Shown here piece after piece: positions 43,873 through 56,136 of a stretch of DNA of 64,000 bases. Where the stretch lies: positions 49,977,460 to 50,041,459 of the forward strand of contig CM044872.1 of the NCBI GenBank assembly GCA_024500155.1. Reading direction: 5' to 3'. The notes under the pieces were generated by a model. The model was not told the DNA's origin. It made no database searches and saw only the letters and a list, made by a program, of their open reading frames with translations. The translations under genes were made by a program, and so were the position numbers. Every line of letters starts with the position of its first letter. The stretch's first letter is position 1. The DNA comes from Chenopodium formosanum. Taxonomy: Eukaryota; Streptophyta; Magnoliopsida; Caryophyllales; Amaranthaceae.

Positions 43873-46800
43873 TTAGCTCGATGACTTGTGGAAGGCTACA
43901 CTGCCAGCAGATGCTTGATTTGCTGCACGGTTGCTGCCAAAATTCTTACGATTTGATTCTTGTGCTATTCTGGAGCCAAACTGAAGCAGCACAGGAAGAT
44001 ATTAGTTCATCTACCAGTGCTGAAATTACATTAGTTCCACCTTTGAAACTAGGTAGATTTATGCTGCCTGTGGTATACTTGCATTACCTGAATAGCTCGT
44101 TTTGGCTGAACTGCTGCTTCATGTAACCCAAGCAATCTAGCAACCTTAACACGGGGAAAAAAGATGGTTCAGTAGGATAATACTTAGATTCAACTAGATT
44201 GCCAAAAGCTATACAATGTTAACAACTTAACACAACGTGAAAAGTCCAAGCAATTGGACTACTAATTGATACAAAAAAGCATATTAATAGACAGAACTAG
44301 GGATTTAGTTCAGCATAAAAAAGGCATGCACCTCTCTCAAAAATTTTTTATCCCCCTTGCCACTTGGCTGATTGAGGTCAGCGATTTCCCATAGTGGAAA
44401 GTCGAGCAAAATCCTTATGACGTCCTCATCCAAGAACGGAAATCTTGCCTGAGGAGAATAGAAAAGAAAATGCTGGTTGATAATTATCACACGACAATTA
44501 TTTCACGTGAAAACTGAGAAGTCGGAACTCGGAAGCAGACTAACATTACCTCTTTTCCATTGTCAGCAATGCATCTATCATCTCTCCCAAGATTTCTTTT
44601 CCAGATTCTCTGCATGTCCAACTTCATTTCTTCATGTAGGCCAAGCCAACTGATCATAGCATAAAATTAAGTAATACAACAATAAGACAAATGGAAAAGA
44701 AAGGAAAAGCATAGAGTCTGCTTCTCTAATTCACGTACTTAAGGAAGAGGAAGGAGATAGGAGATGAAGAGATCTAGATTCTAGATTTTAATTTGTTTTA
44801 TTTTCAAACTAAAAATACTTGGGGACAATAAACCCTAAGTAGAGGAGCCATTGCACTTTACTTGCTTTCAAACAATTGAGGAGACTTGTGCAGATGTTCA
44901 AAATTAGAAGCCAATAGAGCATCATTTTTTCCACTCTTGTGTTTCTTACTTATTACTCCTCCAATTAATCAGATCACCGAAAGAAAATGCCAGTAAATAT
45001 TTGCACCACTCCTAATACGAGGGTATTTTCTTGGTAGCAAGGGGGAGGGGGGGGGGGGGGGGTTGCTAATAAGAGTAAGAGACATACACATGAAAAGACG
45101 GGAAATAAGACTACCTGCTATTTCTGTATTTTGTTCTATGCCTACCATATCCAGCACATTGCTCATCAGCACCAGAACCAACTAGTAGTATTCTTGCTTC
45201 AGACTTGTATCTGAAGCGCTGATAGCCTTCATGCGGAGCAGAAGTATCTACTTCATGCACCCAACCCTCACCGCCAGAAGCCAACCATAGTGCTATACCA
45301 ATATTCAGGTCCTGATCATTAACCCAGACGGGGGTAAAAAAAAAAGGGTAATTAATAAAATTAATTAAATTTACGTACAAAAAAAGGCAAGACACTTGCA
45401 CCACATAAAATAATGGTCCAGCTCCAGCATGCAAACAAATAAGGCTTTCATCCATATAATAGTAGACTAGAAAATTCTAAAGAAGCCAGCAAGGGTGCGT
45501 TTTATTTACCTGATTTTCACTAATCTGAACTTATCCAAACTTATAGTATATTATATGAACTTATCATAACTTATTATAGATGTAAATTGAAATTAGGCAA
45601 CCCTTATCAGAACTTAATTTTCCTAGACTTATCTAAACTTATTTGTCAAAAAATAAATGAAAATTAGGTGAACAGAATAGGCCCTAAATACATAAATTGT
45701 AGACTTAGAACAAAAATAGTCTCTAGAAGTTCTATATATAGATAAAACTGATAAAAATAAAGTACCATGTAAGTTTTAGCAGGGTTGATTAGAGCCATAA
45801 CTTGCTTCATCTCCATGGTTAGATTTGAGAGATCGGCATCAATCTCCACAAGTCTCCACCTGTGTTCTCCAAACAATTGAATATTACGAACATTTCTCTC
45901 AAAGTAAATGTAGGAAAGTTAAATACAATTACCAATATTGTAAAGAGAGAAGAATCAAGTAACCAGTGGACTCAAAAAATCAATTATGAGGGCAATGTGG
46001 CTTTATTTGATGTCAATGGAATGTACATCTTAAATGAATGATCATGCAAATAAATCCAATTATTCTGCTAATCTTACAAGATGACCCAACCCATCAGAAT
46101 TAACAGGAATAATACCCCTTTAATGATTTGTACAGAGTAATAAAATTTACAGTGGATCCTAGTAGAAGAATCTACCTTGAGAATGTCTGATGTACCTTTA
46201 TATGGTTTCTACGGAACAAACATACACGAACACCATTATGTTATTCGATAATGATCATATCCCAAGGTAGGGAAATAAAAAAGGCCATGTATTAAGATCA
46301 TAATGCTCAAAACCTTATTTTATAAATAAAACAAAAGCATGATGTGATTATTTAATTCTGTCAAACAAAATAAATTTGCCATGTCAGCTGTTCTACAACG
46401 AAGATTTTCTAGCCATGGATTCAACTTATAAATGTGCATTCAACTTTATGATTGTTACTTTTTGAAAAAGGTACAAGAAGAGAATTAGCATATCCTAATC
46501 TGTCAACACAAGTGAAAGAATAATGTAATAGACTAGGATTTTCAGGTTATAAGTTCTATTGAACAAGAAATGTAAAGATAAAAGCTTGAGTCTTTGATTG
46601 ATAATGGCAGAAATTTGGATACCAAAAGTGATAGGTTAATAGCTTTAGGCTATTAGTCTCTTGATAACTTTAAGCAATCACTCTCTTAGTAACTTGAGGT
46701 TACCATTCTCTCAACATATTTCCGCACAATTCACATAATGTCCTACTGCCTTCACTACTAGTCTACTACACTTTATATACTAGAACCACATTACAAAACA

Positions 46801-49800
46801 TTAACCTAATATTAATTGTTCTTGTCCTCTACTGCTTGCATTCCACATTACAAAACATTAACCAAGAACATTTATATAGAATGAAGATAGTAGAATGCAA
46901 GTCCTACTACCACAAACAATACAGAGAAAGCCAAAAGGATTGTGATGGAAATAATTTCTACAATCTACATACAATGAATTGTGGTCTTCTCTTCCTTTTG
47001 TTTAAAGGACCGGGGTCTTGCTTGGTAAAATGAATAGTGTCTACTGCTTTGAAAAAACTATGTGCAATCGCTGCAGAGAGCAGTCTCAGAATACTTCATT
47101 TATATATCCCCTCTCAGCCCTCCAACTCACCTTGCCTGGTTCCAAGAAGGTAATTATTCAAACCTTTTCATTTTAATTTCATTGCAGATAAGAGTTTGTT
47201 ACAATACGAAGCAGCTACTAGATAAAACAATGCATTCTAGAGAAGCTAAATAGGATGAAAAGAAAAAAAAAAAAAAAAAAACAGAAAGGATGGCATCTTC
47301 ATTTCCTATCAGGCTATCATTATACCTTCTCAAAGGTGCAATTCTTTCCAGTTCTTTCAGTCCTGCTCTAGAAGTAATTCGATCAGGAGCTGCTTCACAA
47401 TTGAAGCTGACATTTAGCAAATCAATGTCATCTGCCATCAAAGCACTAGATAATCAATCAGACGTCCAAACTAAAATCCACAAATCATAATTACAATAAT
47501 GACGCCTTCTAAGATAGACTAGCCGCTTACATCCGGCGTCTAAGCATTCATGCAGTATTGCAGCCAGTATCATGGAATCTAACCCTCCTGAAAAGAGAAC
47601 AGCCACAGGAACAGCGTTCTCTCGTCCATCATGCAAAGCTTCCTGCTGATTAAAATTTAATCAAAAAAGAGCTAGAGTGAATTCAAGTGAGTTAAGCACT
47701 GCTGTCCCCAAAAGTTTAAAAAAAATAACTAAATAAAAAATTAAATAAAAGGAAAAAGGAAAAATAATGCTGCACCAGTAAAGTAAAAGCCATCATCTCT
47801 GCAAGTATGCACTGCGTACCAAAGTATTTAAGTTCATTTGCGACCAACTTCCTTCATCGTAGCTATCTAAATACTCCCTACATTTGACTGTGATTTCCCT
47901 CCTCTTTGTTTGACAACTTTCAACAATTCTAATTATCAATTAACTCTAGATCCATGATTTATTCCTCTGATAGTGGTTATGAGCTACTAATATTATTTCA
48001 AATGTATAAATCCACTTTTCTTATTCATTTTAAAAGACCAACTAGGACAACAAGTGTGAAACAGCATAGATATTCTTATTAGCTGGCTTGTCTGCAAAGC
48101 CATGACTGATAATAACCCACTTAAGGCATTAATGATCTAAGAGAAAACCAGCTGCCAGTATTTCACTCGATACTCTGGAGCATATGTTTGATATGTAGTG
48201 GCTATACTATAATTTATTATCATCCAAATCTTCCTATCTGCCACAAATTACATCGACAGTGCCACAATTTATCCTTCCTAAAGAGCCCTACGGTTCATAA
48301 TCCTCAGAACCTGGTCTCTTTACAAAAACAATTGCATATTAGAGAGCACAAAAAATGAGAAATTGGCAAAAATAATTACATAAAATATGGAATCTGATCA
48401 TATTCCAGTTTTGTAATTGTTCATCTAGCTATCTTTTTAACTTCCCAATTACATGCAAAATAATGCAATTGTGTATGAAGGAAACATATATGTCCCAAGT
48501 GGCACACATAGCTGAATTGCCAGAAACCAAACATCAAGAACCGTCTAATGATACAACCAAAGCATCAGAAAATTTAAGTAAAACTCAGTGCATGTAAATG
48601 TTCTAGATTTCAAACTTCAAAGTGAATTCAATCCTTCTTGATCTATGATGTCCAAAGTCCAAACAATTGTATCTAGTTAGAAGCCAAACATAAGGGCCTC
48701 ATTAACTTTCAAGTTTCAACAGCTAGATAGAATTGAATGAAACATTAAAAAGTATAAACCGCGATGCAAATTATAGTGCCTTTCCACAACCATGAAAAAT
48801 TCCAGCAGACTCTAGGAAGATGTGACACTATGGGAAACTGAAATACAAAAGCATGCCCAAAGAACTCAGATCATGTAGGTCAAACCTTAATTTTCAAAGA
48901 GGGTATTATTAAATACTTGATCAGAATGCCATTTGAGAGAACAGTAATTGGATATTCAAAGCCTGAAAATGTGTCAGATAGTCCATGATTGCCTAAGTTC
49001 CTTTTTTAAGCTATCTCAAATTTATTGTTTACTACAAGTACTACGTATAACTTACGGTAGGAGTATTTCTTACTCTTAGATAACTGTTCTAGAGACATTC
49101 CGAATTGTGTTAAGTCAAAGATAAGTATATAACTCATTGTGGGAAAGTAGTATATTTCTGACATTATTTAAAGTGGACAAAAGAGCTTGCTCGTGATGAT
49201 TTATTTATTATTTGGCAACAGGATGAGTGAACAGGAATTGTCACCAGAATGGCCACTAAGAACGAATGAGCAAAAACTCCACCACAACTTCAAAGTAAGA
49301 CATCTATATTCCATCAGCAAAATATGCCACTTTTCAAATGATTCTTGTCTACTAGTAACTGAAAATTTTATGTTCTGATTAACAGTCACCTAGCCAAATA
49401 ACTACATGAGTACTACAAACAGAAATATCTGCAAGGTACATTCATAGCACATCAAGAGCGGAAGATTTCACAAATAAGTAAATAGACAATGTCAAAGAGA
49501 AATTTCTTAAAGGCAAAGAACTAGAAATCTAACAGTTTCGCACCTTATAAATTGTATTTTGGGTAGAACGTCGTGTGATGGATTTTCTCAGGGCAGCCAA
49601 GACCCTGTCAGCTGGTGAAATAGATGAAGAGTGTAATATTCCTGTAGTTATCCACAAACAGTATAAAGAGACAACAACGTTAAGAGTCAGTATCTAAACA
49701 ACACCACGAAAAATCAAGCAAGAAAAGAACAAAATTAAATTGATTTAGTTTTAATGTCATTTATCAGTTTTCACAGGCAAGATTGAACACTTTGTCCTGA

Positions 49801-52800
49801 AATCCAATTACTAATTACATACCATTGCAAGATGCTGAATGGATGTCTGAGTTCCCTAAAAGTGACGAGCAATTGGAAGAATTAAACTCCATAAGCTTAG
49901 GTTCAATCAGCTTTCTCTCCCACTTGATCAGATCTTTTAGCATATAGTTCATCCATTCATGTTTTCTGATTTTTCCAGCCAGACAGGCACCAGCTTCCGT
50001 TGCATCAACAGCAATACTGTACACCCCACAGGGAAGCTCTTCCCAGTATGTAATGTTACTAGCTCTACCTTCAACTTCAGAATCTAGAAAACAGATTATA
50101 TCAGCATAGTGCAGCACAAGTGGAGATGTAGGAGATGGAAGAGCTACTCAGCAGAATCAACCAAATGCCACGTGTGAAAAACAACTAGTATGGAATGCAT
50201 TATTAAGGAGTAGAAATTATGTAGATTGATGTAATAAACAGACCTACAGGAGGGGCATTATGGGTAGTCTAATATCATTCTGTTAATAGTCATCAGATTT
50301 AGTATAGATAAAGGAAAGAAGCCATAGGGAAAAGGCATGCTGAATATTGCTAAAAAGTGGAGAGCTCCAAACTCTCGAATGTTGGTTAGGAAGAAAACAA
50401 GCCTCTCGAAAGCTTCTACTATCTTTCTTATATACAAATTTTAATGCAAAATTTCATCTTCTTCTTCCTCTGAAATTCTTCTTAAATTTTCCAGTTCAAA
50501 GCTTAATTAATCAAAATAATCATTTTTCATCTCTTTGGAACCATCCGTGTATGTCAGTTCATAACACTTGATCAATAAGCTACAATCCAAATGACAGACA
50601 AATTGGAAAACTTAGATTTAAGGCCCCCATATACAGTAGATAATCATTCATAGAATAGTCTCCAACAATCTCTTTTGATTATCTGGTGATAATATCTTAA
50701 CAATCCTATTGGTAAAATCATCATTTTCCTTTTAATTTAAATATCCATGAATCCTGGAGCATTTACGCCCCTTTTCTTCCTTTAAATATTAAAGGAATTA
50801 TCAAACCATTGGAACGTCGGTTGTCCTAATAAATCCCTGTGACTAAAGCATAAAATGGCTCCATCAAATTATCTTCTGACATTACATAAGATGGATCATC
50901 AAACAATTCATTAATAGCATATTAGATGAATTCAGAGGACAACGATTAAATGGATTGAAGTGGATTTGAATTCAGAAACACGTGAATTTTAATGACATTC
51001 AAGAAACAGAAAAGGATTAAAAAGTAATTACACATCTGTGCTCAACTTGTCAAGATATAAATAGGTTTTTAATTAGATTTAACACAAGGTCACATAGGAT
51101 ATAAAAATTAATGGCATTTTTTATACTACCTCCGTTACATATTAGTTGCAACTTTTGCCAAAACGGGGTGCTACATATTAGTTGCAACTTTCCCTTTTTT
51201 CCCTATTTTAGTAAGTTTTTTTAAATGAAAGTACAAAAATACCCTTACTTAAGAACTCATAAACACAATTATCAACCTATATCAGATTTAATTAAATTCC
51301 TAATCTAACTTATTAAGATAATATTTTCACCTAATATAACTCATCTAAAACTTAATTTAAAAAAACAATTCATTTCTAAAAATCATTCAACTAAATCAAC
51401 TCCCACGAATTGTAAGAACACCGCACTTCTCAACATCGCCGGCGCATCTAACCACCATTGTCAATGTCGCCGTCGCATATACCACCACCGTCATCATCGA
51501 CTTGCTCATCTACCACCACCGTCATCATCGACGCTGCTCATCTAACCACCATATTTGAGTCGTCATCGCCTCCTTCTCCAGAATTCCTTTCTCACTCTTC
51601 TTTCTCTTTTTGAATCGTTTAGATCTGATGGTTTGAGGGCTGATTGGGCTAGTTTGGGGTGGTTTAAGGTTGGTTCTGGGTGGTTTTGGTGTGATTCAAG
51701 GTAAGGATGGTTCGGTGTGGTTAGAGTTGAGAGGGGGTGATTTCGGTGTCATTTGGGGTTGTTCGGGCTGCAGGGGTGGTTTTAGGGGTTTTACGGGCTG
51801 TAGGGGTGGTTTTGGTGTCGTTTGGGTTGAGTGTGGGTGATTTTGGGTTGGTTTTGGGGTTGTTCAGGGCTGCAGCGGTGGTTTTAGGGTTGTTCGGGGG
51901 TGCTGGTGGGTGGTTTATGGGTGGTCGGCCTGAGAAGGGGGTTTGTTTTAGAGTGGTTAGGGTTGAAATAGGATGGTTTCAGGTGGTTCGGGTTGAGATT
52001 GGGTGGTTTCAGGGTGGCTGCAACTGGCCGACGGTGGTGGGGTGGCTGTTGCTGGCCAATGGCAGTGGGGTGGCTGTTGCTGGCCGACGGTGGTGGGATG
52101 GCTGCTGCTGGCCGACGGTGGTGGGGTAGGTGTTGTTGATGGTGGTGGGTAATTTATTAATTACCTTCACTTTCTCTCTCCTCCCTTACTTAATTACCTA
52201 TTCTTTAATTCATTAATCCACTATTATGAAATTTTGTCTTAGAATCCGTGCCAAGCTGAAAGTTGCAACTAATATGTAACGGAGGTAGTACTCCGCATCT
52301 TGGACATAAATTGCACCCTCAATCCAGACAACAGTAGTTATGCTGTTATGCAGACACCACTCAAAATTGAAGATCTACTTCTAGGAGGAAAAAAAAATCC
52401 ATAAACAGCACAGCTATTACAATTTGTGCTTAAAGCAATCCAATCAAGTGGTAATGTCATAATGTCTTCCAAGGAGGTAACAGAAAAGAGAATCAAGTAG
52501 CAACATTACCAGGCTCCTGGGAAGTAGATGCTGGTGATACAGAAGATAGAACAAGCCGAGAATCTTCTGAAGTGGGCCAATGAACAAGAAGACTCCTCCT
52601 CCACAATGCATCCCTGCCAAACCACAATGTCCTGGAGGCATCCTAAGACCGATGGGCATGATTCAAAAATGTAACATTTAAAAAGGAAAAAAGCAGCATG
52701 ACTCTAGGAAACTGCCAAAAGGAACTTACCAGTCCAAGAGGATACCTGCCAATATATTGCGGCCCATGGCCCCTTAATAGATGAAAGAAGTTCGGGGATT

Positions 52801-54419
52801 GGTTTTCTGCTACAGCTGCTCACATTTTCATGGGATTGGCAACAGCAACAGTCTTCCAAAGACTGCAGAAGGACATTAGTATCGTTGCTGTCACAGCTCA
52901 CATAAAGCCCATCATATATTTCACCTTCAAAATGGATACACGCATGAGTCAGAACTCACATATTCACTGCATATAATAGGAAAAGAAAGCAATTCATCCT
53001 TCAATTGAAATAGCACAAAGCTTTGCACTTTAAGTTTACAGAATGCAAGCATCTTATCACTATACTCCCTCACCAAAAGATGAATTTACCAAATTATAAG
53101 CATATAATTATGTAATTGATTTTTTTATCAAAAGCAATATAGAAAACTCAGAACACTGCTGCAAGACCACTTATTTTGCCATCGAGAACAACAAAAGAAG
53201 CACATAAAGGTCAGTGGACAAGAGAAGGTTACAAGCAAGTTTGAAAAAGAATATAAAAGGAAAAGGTCTTCACTTTCTCATCCAAAATTTAATAGTTCAT
53301 CCTCAGTAAAATTGATGAAACGAAGGCAATAATAATCGACAAACTCAATCTTATCATCAACATGACTGAAGAGTTAAGACCTACAAGACATATGGCAAGA
53401 CTCGAAATTTTCAAATAAGCTACCCACCAAACATCCAATATCTACTCGATATAAGTTTAGACAAGTGAACAACCATGATTGTTTTGCTTAATCAGTGATG
53501 TTCACTCGTCTACATTAATAAAGATTTTGTCAATCGTTGCTCAAGCCCTTTCAATCTACAACAACGATACATAAAGTTGAAATTACCATTATAAATGAGG
53601 ACATTCCCAGTCGCACTGACTAACGGCTGCACAACTGGCTTTGTTCCCCTCAACTGTAGTACAGCACCAACAAAGTACATCTCTGCAACAGACTGCTGCA
53701 TTCCAATTCCACTCTTTCCATCAGAAAAAGGTTTACAATCACGCATTGCGCGAAAACAAGAGATCTTCCTTTCAGTTTCTTCATCCCTGGCAACATATGA
53801 ATGTACTTCTGCCTCCCTCACTTCAAGGATAACCTTTTTGGTCCCCAAACTATCAGGACCTCGTCTCCGTAAACCGGCTTTCAAGTCATCAATTGCAAAT
53901 GTAAACTGCATCCAGTACAGCAAGTAGTCCTCCCATTAGTACAATATTTTCACATAACCAATAAGGACAGCAATCTACTATACTGTTCATTCATATAGCA
54001 TTATAGCATCACCATAAACAAATTGTGCCCCGGCCCGACCCGGTCCATGATCACCTCTATTCAATTAACAAAATACATATTCCACCAAACACCATACTAA
54101 ATTCACAACTAAAACCCCAATTCAGCAAATATGTCAAGAACAACAAGAATTGATAATATTTTGAACAGAAACAACAACCCCATCAAATTTTCTTCACTAA
54201 ATGGGGTTTTTTCTATGATTTCCAGAATTGTAAGTGCAAATTGAAGCAGAAATAATACAGCAAAAAATTACCCACAAAAAAAACATACTCCGTAAGAAAG
54301 AAAGGGAGTAGAAATAACTTAACTGGTTCAAAAGTAGCATCTGAAGATGATTGTTGAATGGTATTAATGGAGGATAAATCGAAACAAATGCCATCTATTA
54401 TTAATGAAATTCCACACAT
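43873..54419 (-). CDS. ASNSD1: Asparagine synthetase domain-containing protein (ASNSD1-like)
   Basis: Fourteen exons (complement, 5' to 3': 54324-54419, 53587-53905, 52746-52924, 52510-52642, 49823-50083, 49544-49641, 47531-47642, 47326-47431, 45766-45859, 45115-45311, 44550-44649, 44332-44448, 44088-44144, 43873-43980) sum to 1977 nt, 658 residues, with every junction in phase. The N-terminal half is a class-II glutaminase domain with catalytic Cys2 (MCGIS) and RRRGPDS. The C-terminal half is a PP-loop ATP pyrophosphatase with SGGLDS (380-385), GSGADEQ and ARFPFLDED. The order and DRITSRAGLKEL block match ASNSD1 rather than classical ASN1-type asparagine synthetase. The true reaction is not established. 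The start at MCG is fixed because Cys2 must become N-terminal. The last ~30 residues are Ser/Asn-rich. Confidence 0.93.
45493..45686. mobile_element. Small MITE in an ASNSD1 intron
   Basis: Left end GGGTGCGTTTTATTTACCTG and a right end whose complement reads AGGGCCTATTCTGTTCACCT are imperfect inverse repeats around an AACTTATC-rich core. It resembles plant hAT-type MITEs; no clear target duplication was found. Confidence 0.55.
51126..52288. mobile_element. Stowaway-like element with GC-rich cargo, in an ASNSD1 intron
   Basis: The ends CTACCTCCGTTACATATTAG and the inverse CTAATATGTAACGGAGGTAG are perfect over at least 20 bases and flanked by TA (51124-51125, 52289-52290). At 1163 bp it is far longer than ordinary Stowaway MITEs. 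The centre (51600-52140) is G-rich and quite unlike the AT-rich ends. It contains repeats of GGGTGGTTT and a minisatellite. It has no transposase; the frame at 51737-52129 is translated repeat. Confidence 0.8.
52020..52135. repeat. GC-rich minisatellite inside the Stowaway-like element
   Basis: Four adjacent copies of a ~33-base unit built on GCTGGCCGACGGTGGTGGGG, differing at a few positions (one reads GGCCAATGGCAGTGGGG). Confidence 0.8.
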
Positions 54420-54567
54420 TTTCTCTTCCTTTCTTTTATCTCTCTCCTCTTCCGCGTTCTCCTTTCTACTTGCCTCGCTAGGCGCAGTGAAGTGAAAACG
54501 TGCTTTTCAAAAAAATTATATAACACTAATTTTATTATGCATATATGAAGAAAAAGTGTCAACAAAT

Positions 54568-54639
54568 GCCTCCATAGCATAGTGGTAGTGCGTTCGCTTC
54601 GTAAGCGAGAGGTCGCGAGTTCGATCCTCGCTGGGGGCT
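54568..54639 (+). tRNA. tRNA-Thr (anticodon CGT)
   Basis: A 72-nt nuclear tRNA gene without intron. The acceptor stem pairs GCCTCCA with TGGGGGC. The D arm carries an A-box (TAGCATAGTGGTAGTGC), the anticodon stem-loop TTCGC-TTCGTAA-GCGAG shows CGT at positions 34-36, and the T arm carries the B-box GGTTCGATCC variant GAGTTCGATCC. No CCA is encoded, as expected in a nucleus. It reads threonine ACG codons. It is divergent from ASNSD1, whose start codon is 148 bases away. Confidence 0.93.
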
Positions 54640-54642
54640 CCA

Positions 54643-54647
54643 TTTTT
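54643..54647 (+). terminator. RNA polymerase III terminator of tRNA-Thr
   Basis: A run of five T starting four bases after the tRNA discriminator base matches the standard polymerase III stop signal. Confidence 0.75.
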
Positions 54648-55459
54648 GGAGAATGCCTCTATTTCAAATAACTGTACACCACGCATTTATTAATAGAGTT
54701 CCTGTAATTCAAAAATAATATATAAATCTTTTTTATTTTCATTGTCTAAATAAATTGAAAACACGCTTTGTAGAGCTAAATCGTATTTGATATGTTATTT
54801 TGGAATTCTCTCTAGTATATTAAAATAATAATAATAATAATAATAAAAAGCCTACAGTTTTCTCCCTTCTCTGTTGAATCAATGACTTGTTTTATCCTGG
54901 TGTAAGACATGACCATCCTATTGTAATTCGATGTTTCACGAGCATACAAAACCTATTGAGCTTAATTGTTACTTTGTTTAAGATAAGATCAAATCAAACA
55001 ACATTGCTACTCGTACACCCTATCATTTAATGGCTAGTCAATTAATGAACATTTTATCAAGATTCACTTAAAAATCACAATTCTTAACATTCACTTACAA
55101 GTAGCGCATTCAAGAATCTATAGTTGATCAACAACAACGGTCCAACTCACCTCGATCCAAAAAAAGTACGGGTTAAACAAGCATAAAACACAATCTTAGT
55201 TCAAAATCCGAGTCTAGTCCAAAAATTTTTTGGCCCAATAAACCCGACATTATACATGTTTGGACACATAAATTTATAGTCAGACTCAACCCGATCCGAT
55301 TTTTTTTAAACATCATCTCTTCTCCAACCCGAGGGTAGGGTAAAGGGTAGTATCAAGATTGGTACGACGAGGAGTAATATCTTTTGTACTTGGAATCAAA
55401 TTTCCTTGTTAAACTTAGTTTCCAAAATTAAGTGAGGCTTTAACCTAGTAGCTCTTGCA
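54648..55459. other. Intergenic region between tRNA-Thr and the G3BP-like gene
   Basis: No gene is seen. An AAT trinucleotide microsatellite is at about 54826-54846. Confidence 0.6.
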
Positions 55460-55468
55460 TATATATAT
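55460..55468 (+). promoter_or_regulatory. TATA box of the G3BP-like gene
   Basis: TATATATAT lies about 30 bases upstream of a pyrimidine-rich leader exon that ends with donor CAG|GTTAGA at 55597. The position is inferred. Confidence 0.5.
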
Positions 55469-55494
55469 CGAGCAGCCTCGTCTCGTGGCAAGTC

Positions 55495-55597
55495 GCTAGG
55501 CAATACACTCCGAAAATACGGAAACAACGTTTTCTCGTCGCTTCATCGTGTTCTTGAATCTACCATTCTACTCTGAAATTCTCAGCAGCTTCTTCAG
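55495..55597 (+). other. Probable 5' UTR leader exon of the G3BP-like gene
   Basis: A donor at 55598 (CAG|GTTAGATTTC) pairs with the acceptor AG at 56133-56134, two bases before the ATG. This makes a ~540-bp leader intron. The 5' edge is estimated from the TATA box. Confidence 0.6.
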
Positions 55598-56136
55598 GTT
55601 AGATTTCTACTTTTTATTAATCGAATATCAATTTCTCAATGTTGGGTTCTAATTCAATTTGATTCTTGAACTGTTGTTTGTAATTTTGATTTTTTCTATT
55701 CAAATTCAAATCTTTAAGCGAGAAGAATTTGATTTGATAATTGAGTCAAATTTGGTTGTTAATGTGATGTAAACCCTAATTTGTTAATGTTAGGACGGAA
55801 CTATGATAGTGATCCTGGTTTAGACTTTAGAGTTCGGCTTGGTTGAATCTAGGGTTTAGTTGTAGTTCGTGTTCTTTAGTCCACAATGTAAGTCGATGAA
55901 AGTTAACAACTTTGTGTCGGTGTTGCTTATTGTCTTGTTTGTAGATCTTGTGTTTTCTGTTTGAAATACATATTCAATTGGTGTGTACTTGAGTGCTAAA
56001 ACCCTAATTCATCAAGACATATGATTTTGATTCATGAATATGATATTGGGTTTTGATTGACGATTCCGATGCTGGGTTTTATGTATGCAATGTATTGTTG
56101 TGATTGATTGTGTACATTTGATTGGATTTTTCAGAG

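Noticed and set aside
51737..52129. 130-codon plus-strand frame rich in Gly and Val
   Set aside because: It is a translation of the G-rich repeats inside the Stowaway-like element, with no family resemblance.
54401..54643. 80-codon minus-strand frame starting MEPPARIELATSRL
   Set aside because: It is the antisense of the tRNA-Thr gene plus ASNSD1 leader; such frames are a well-known false protein made by tRNA genes.
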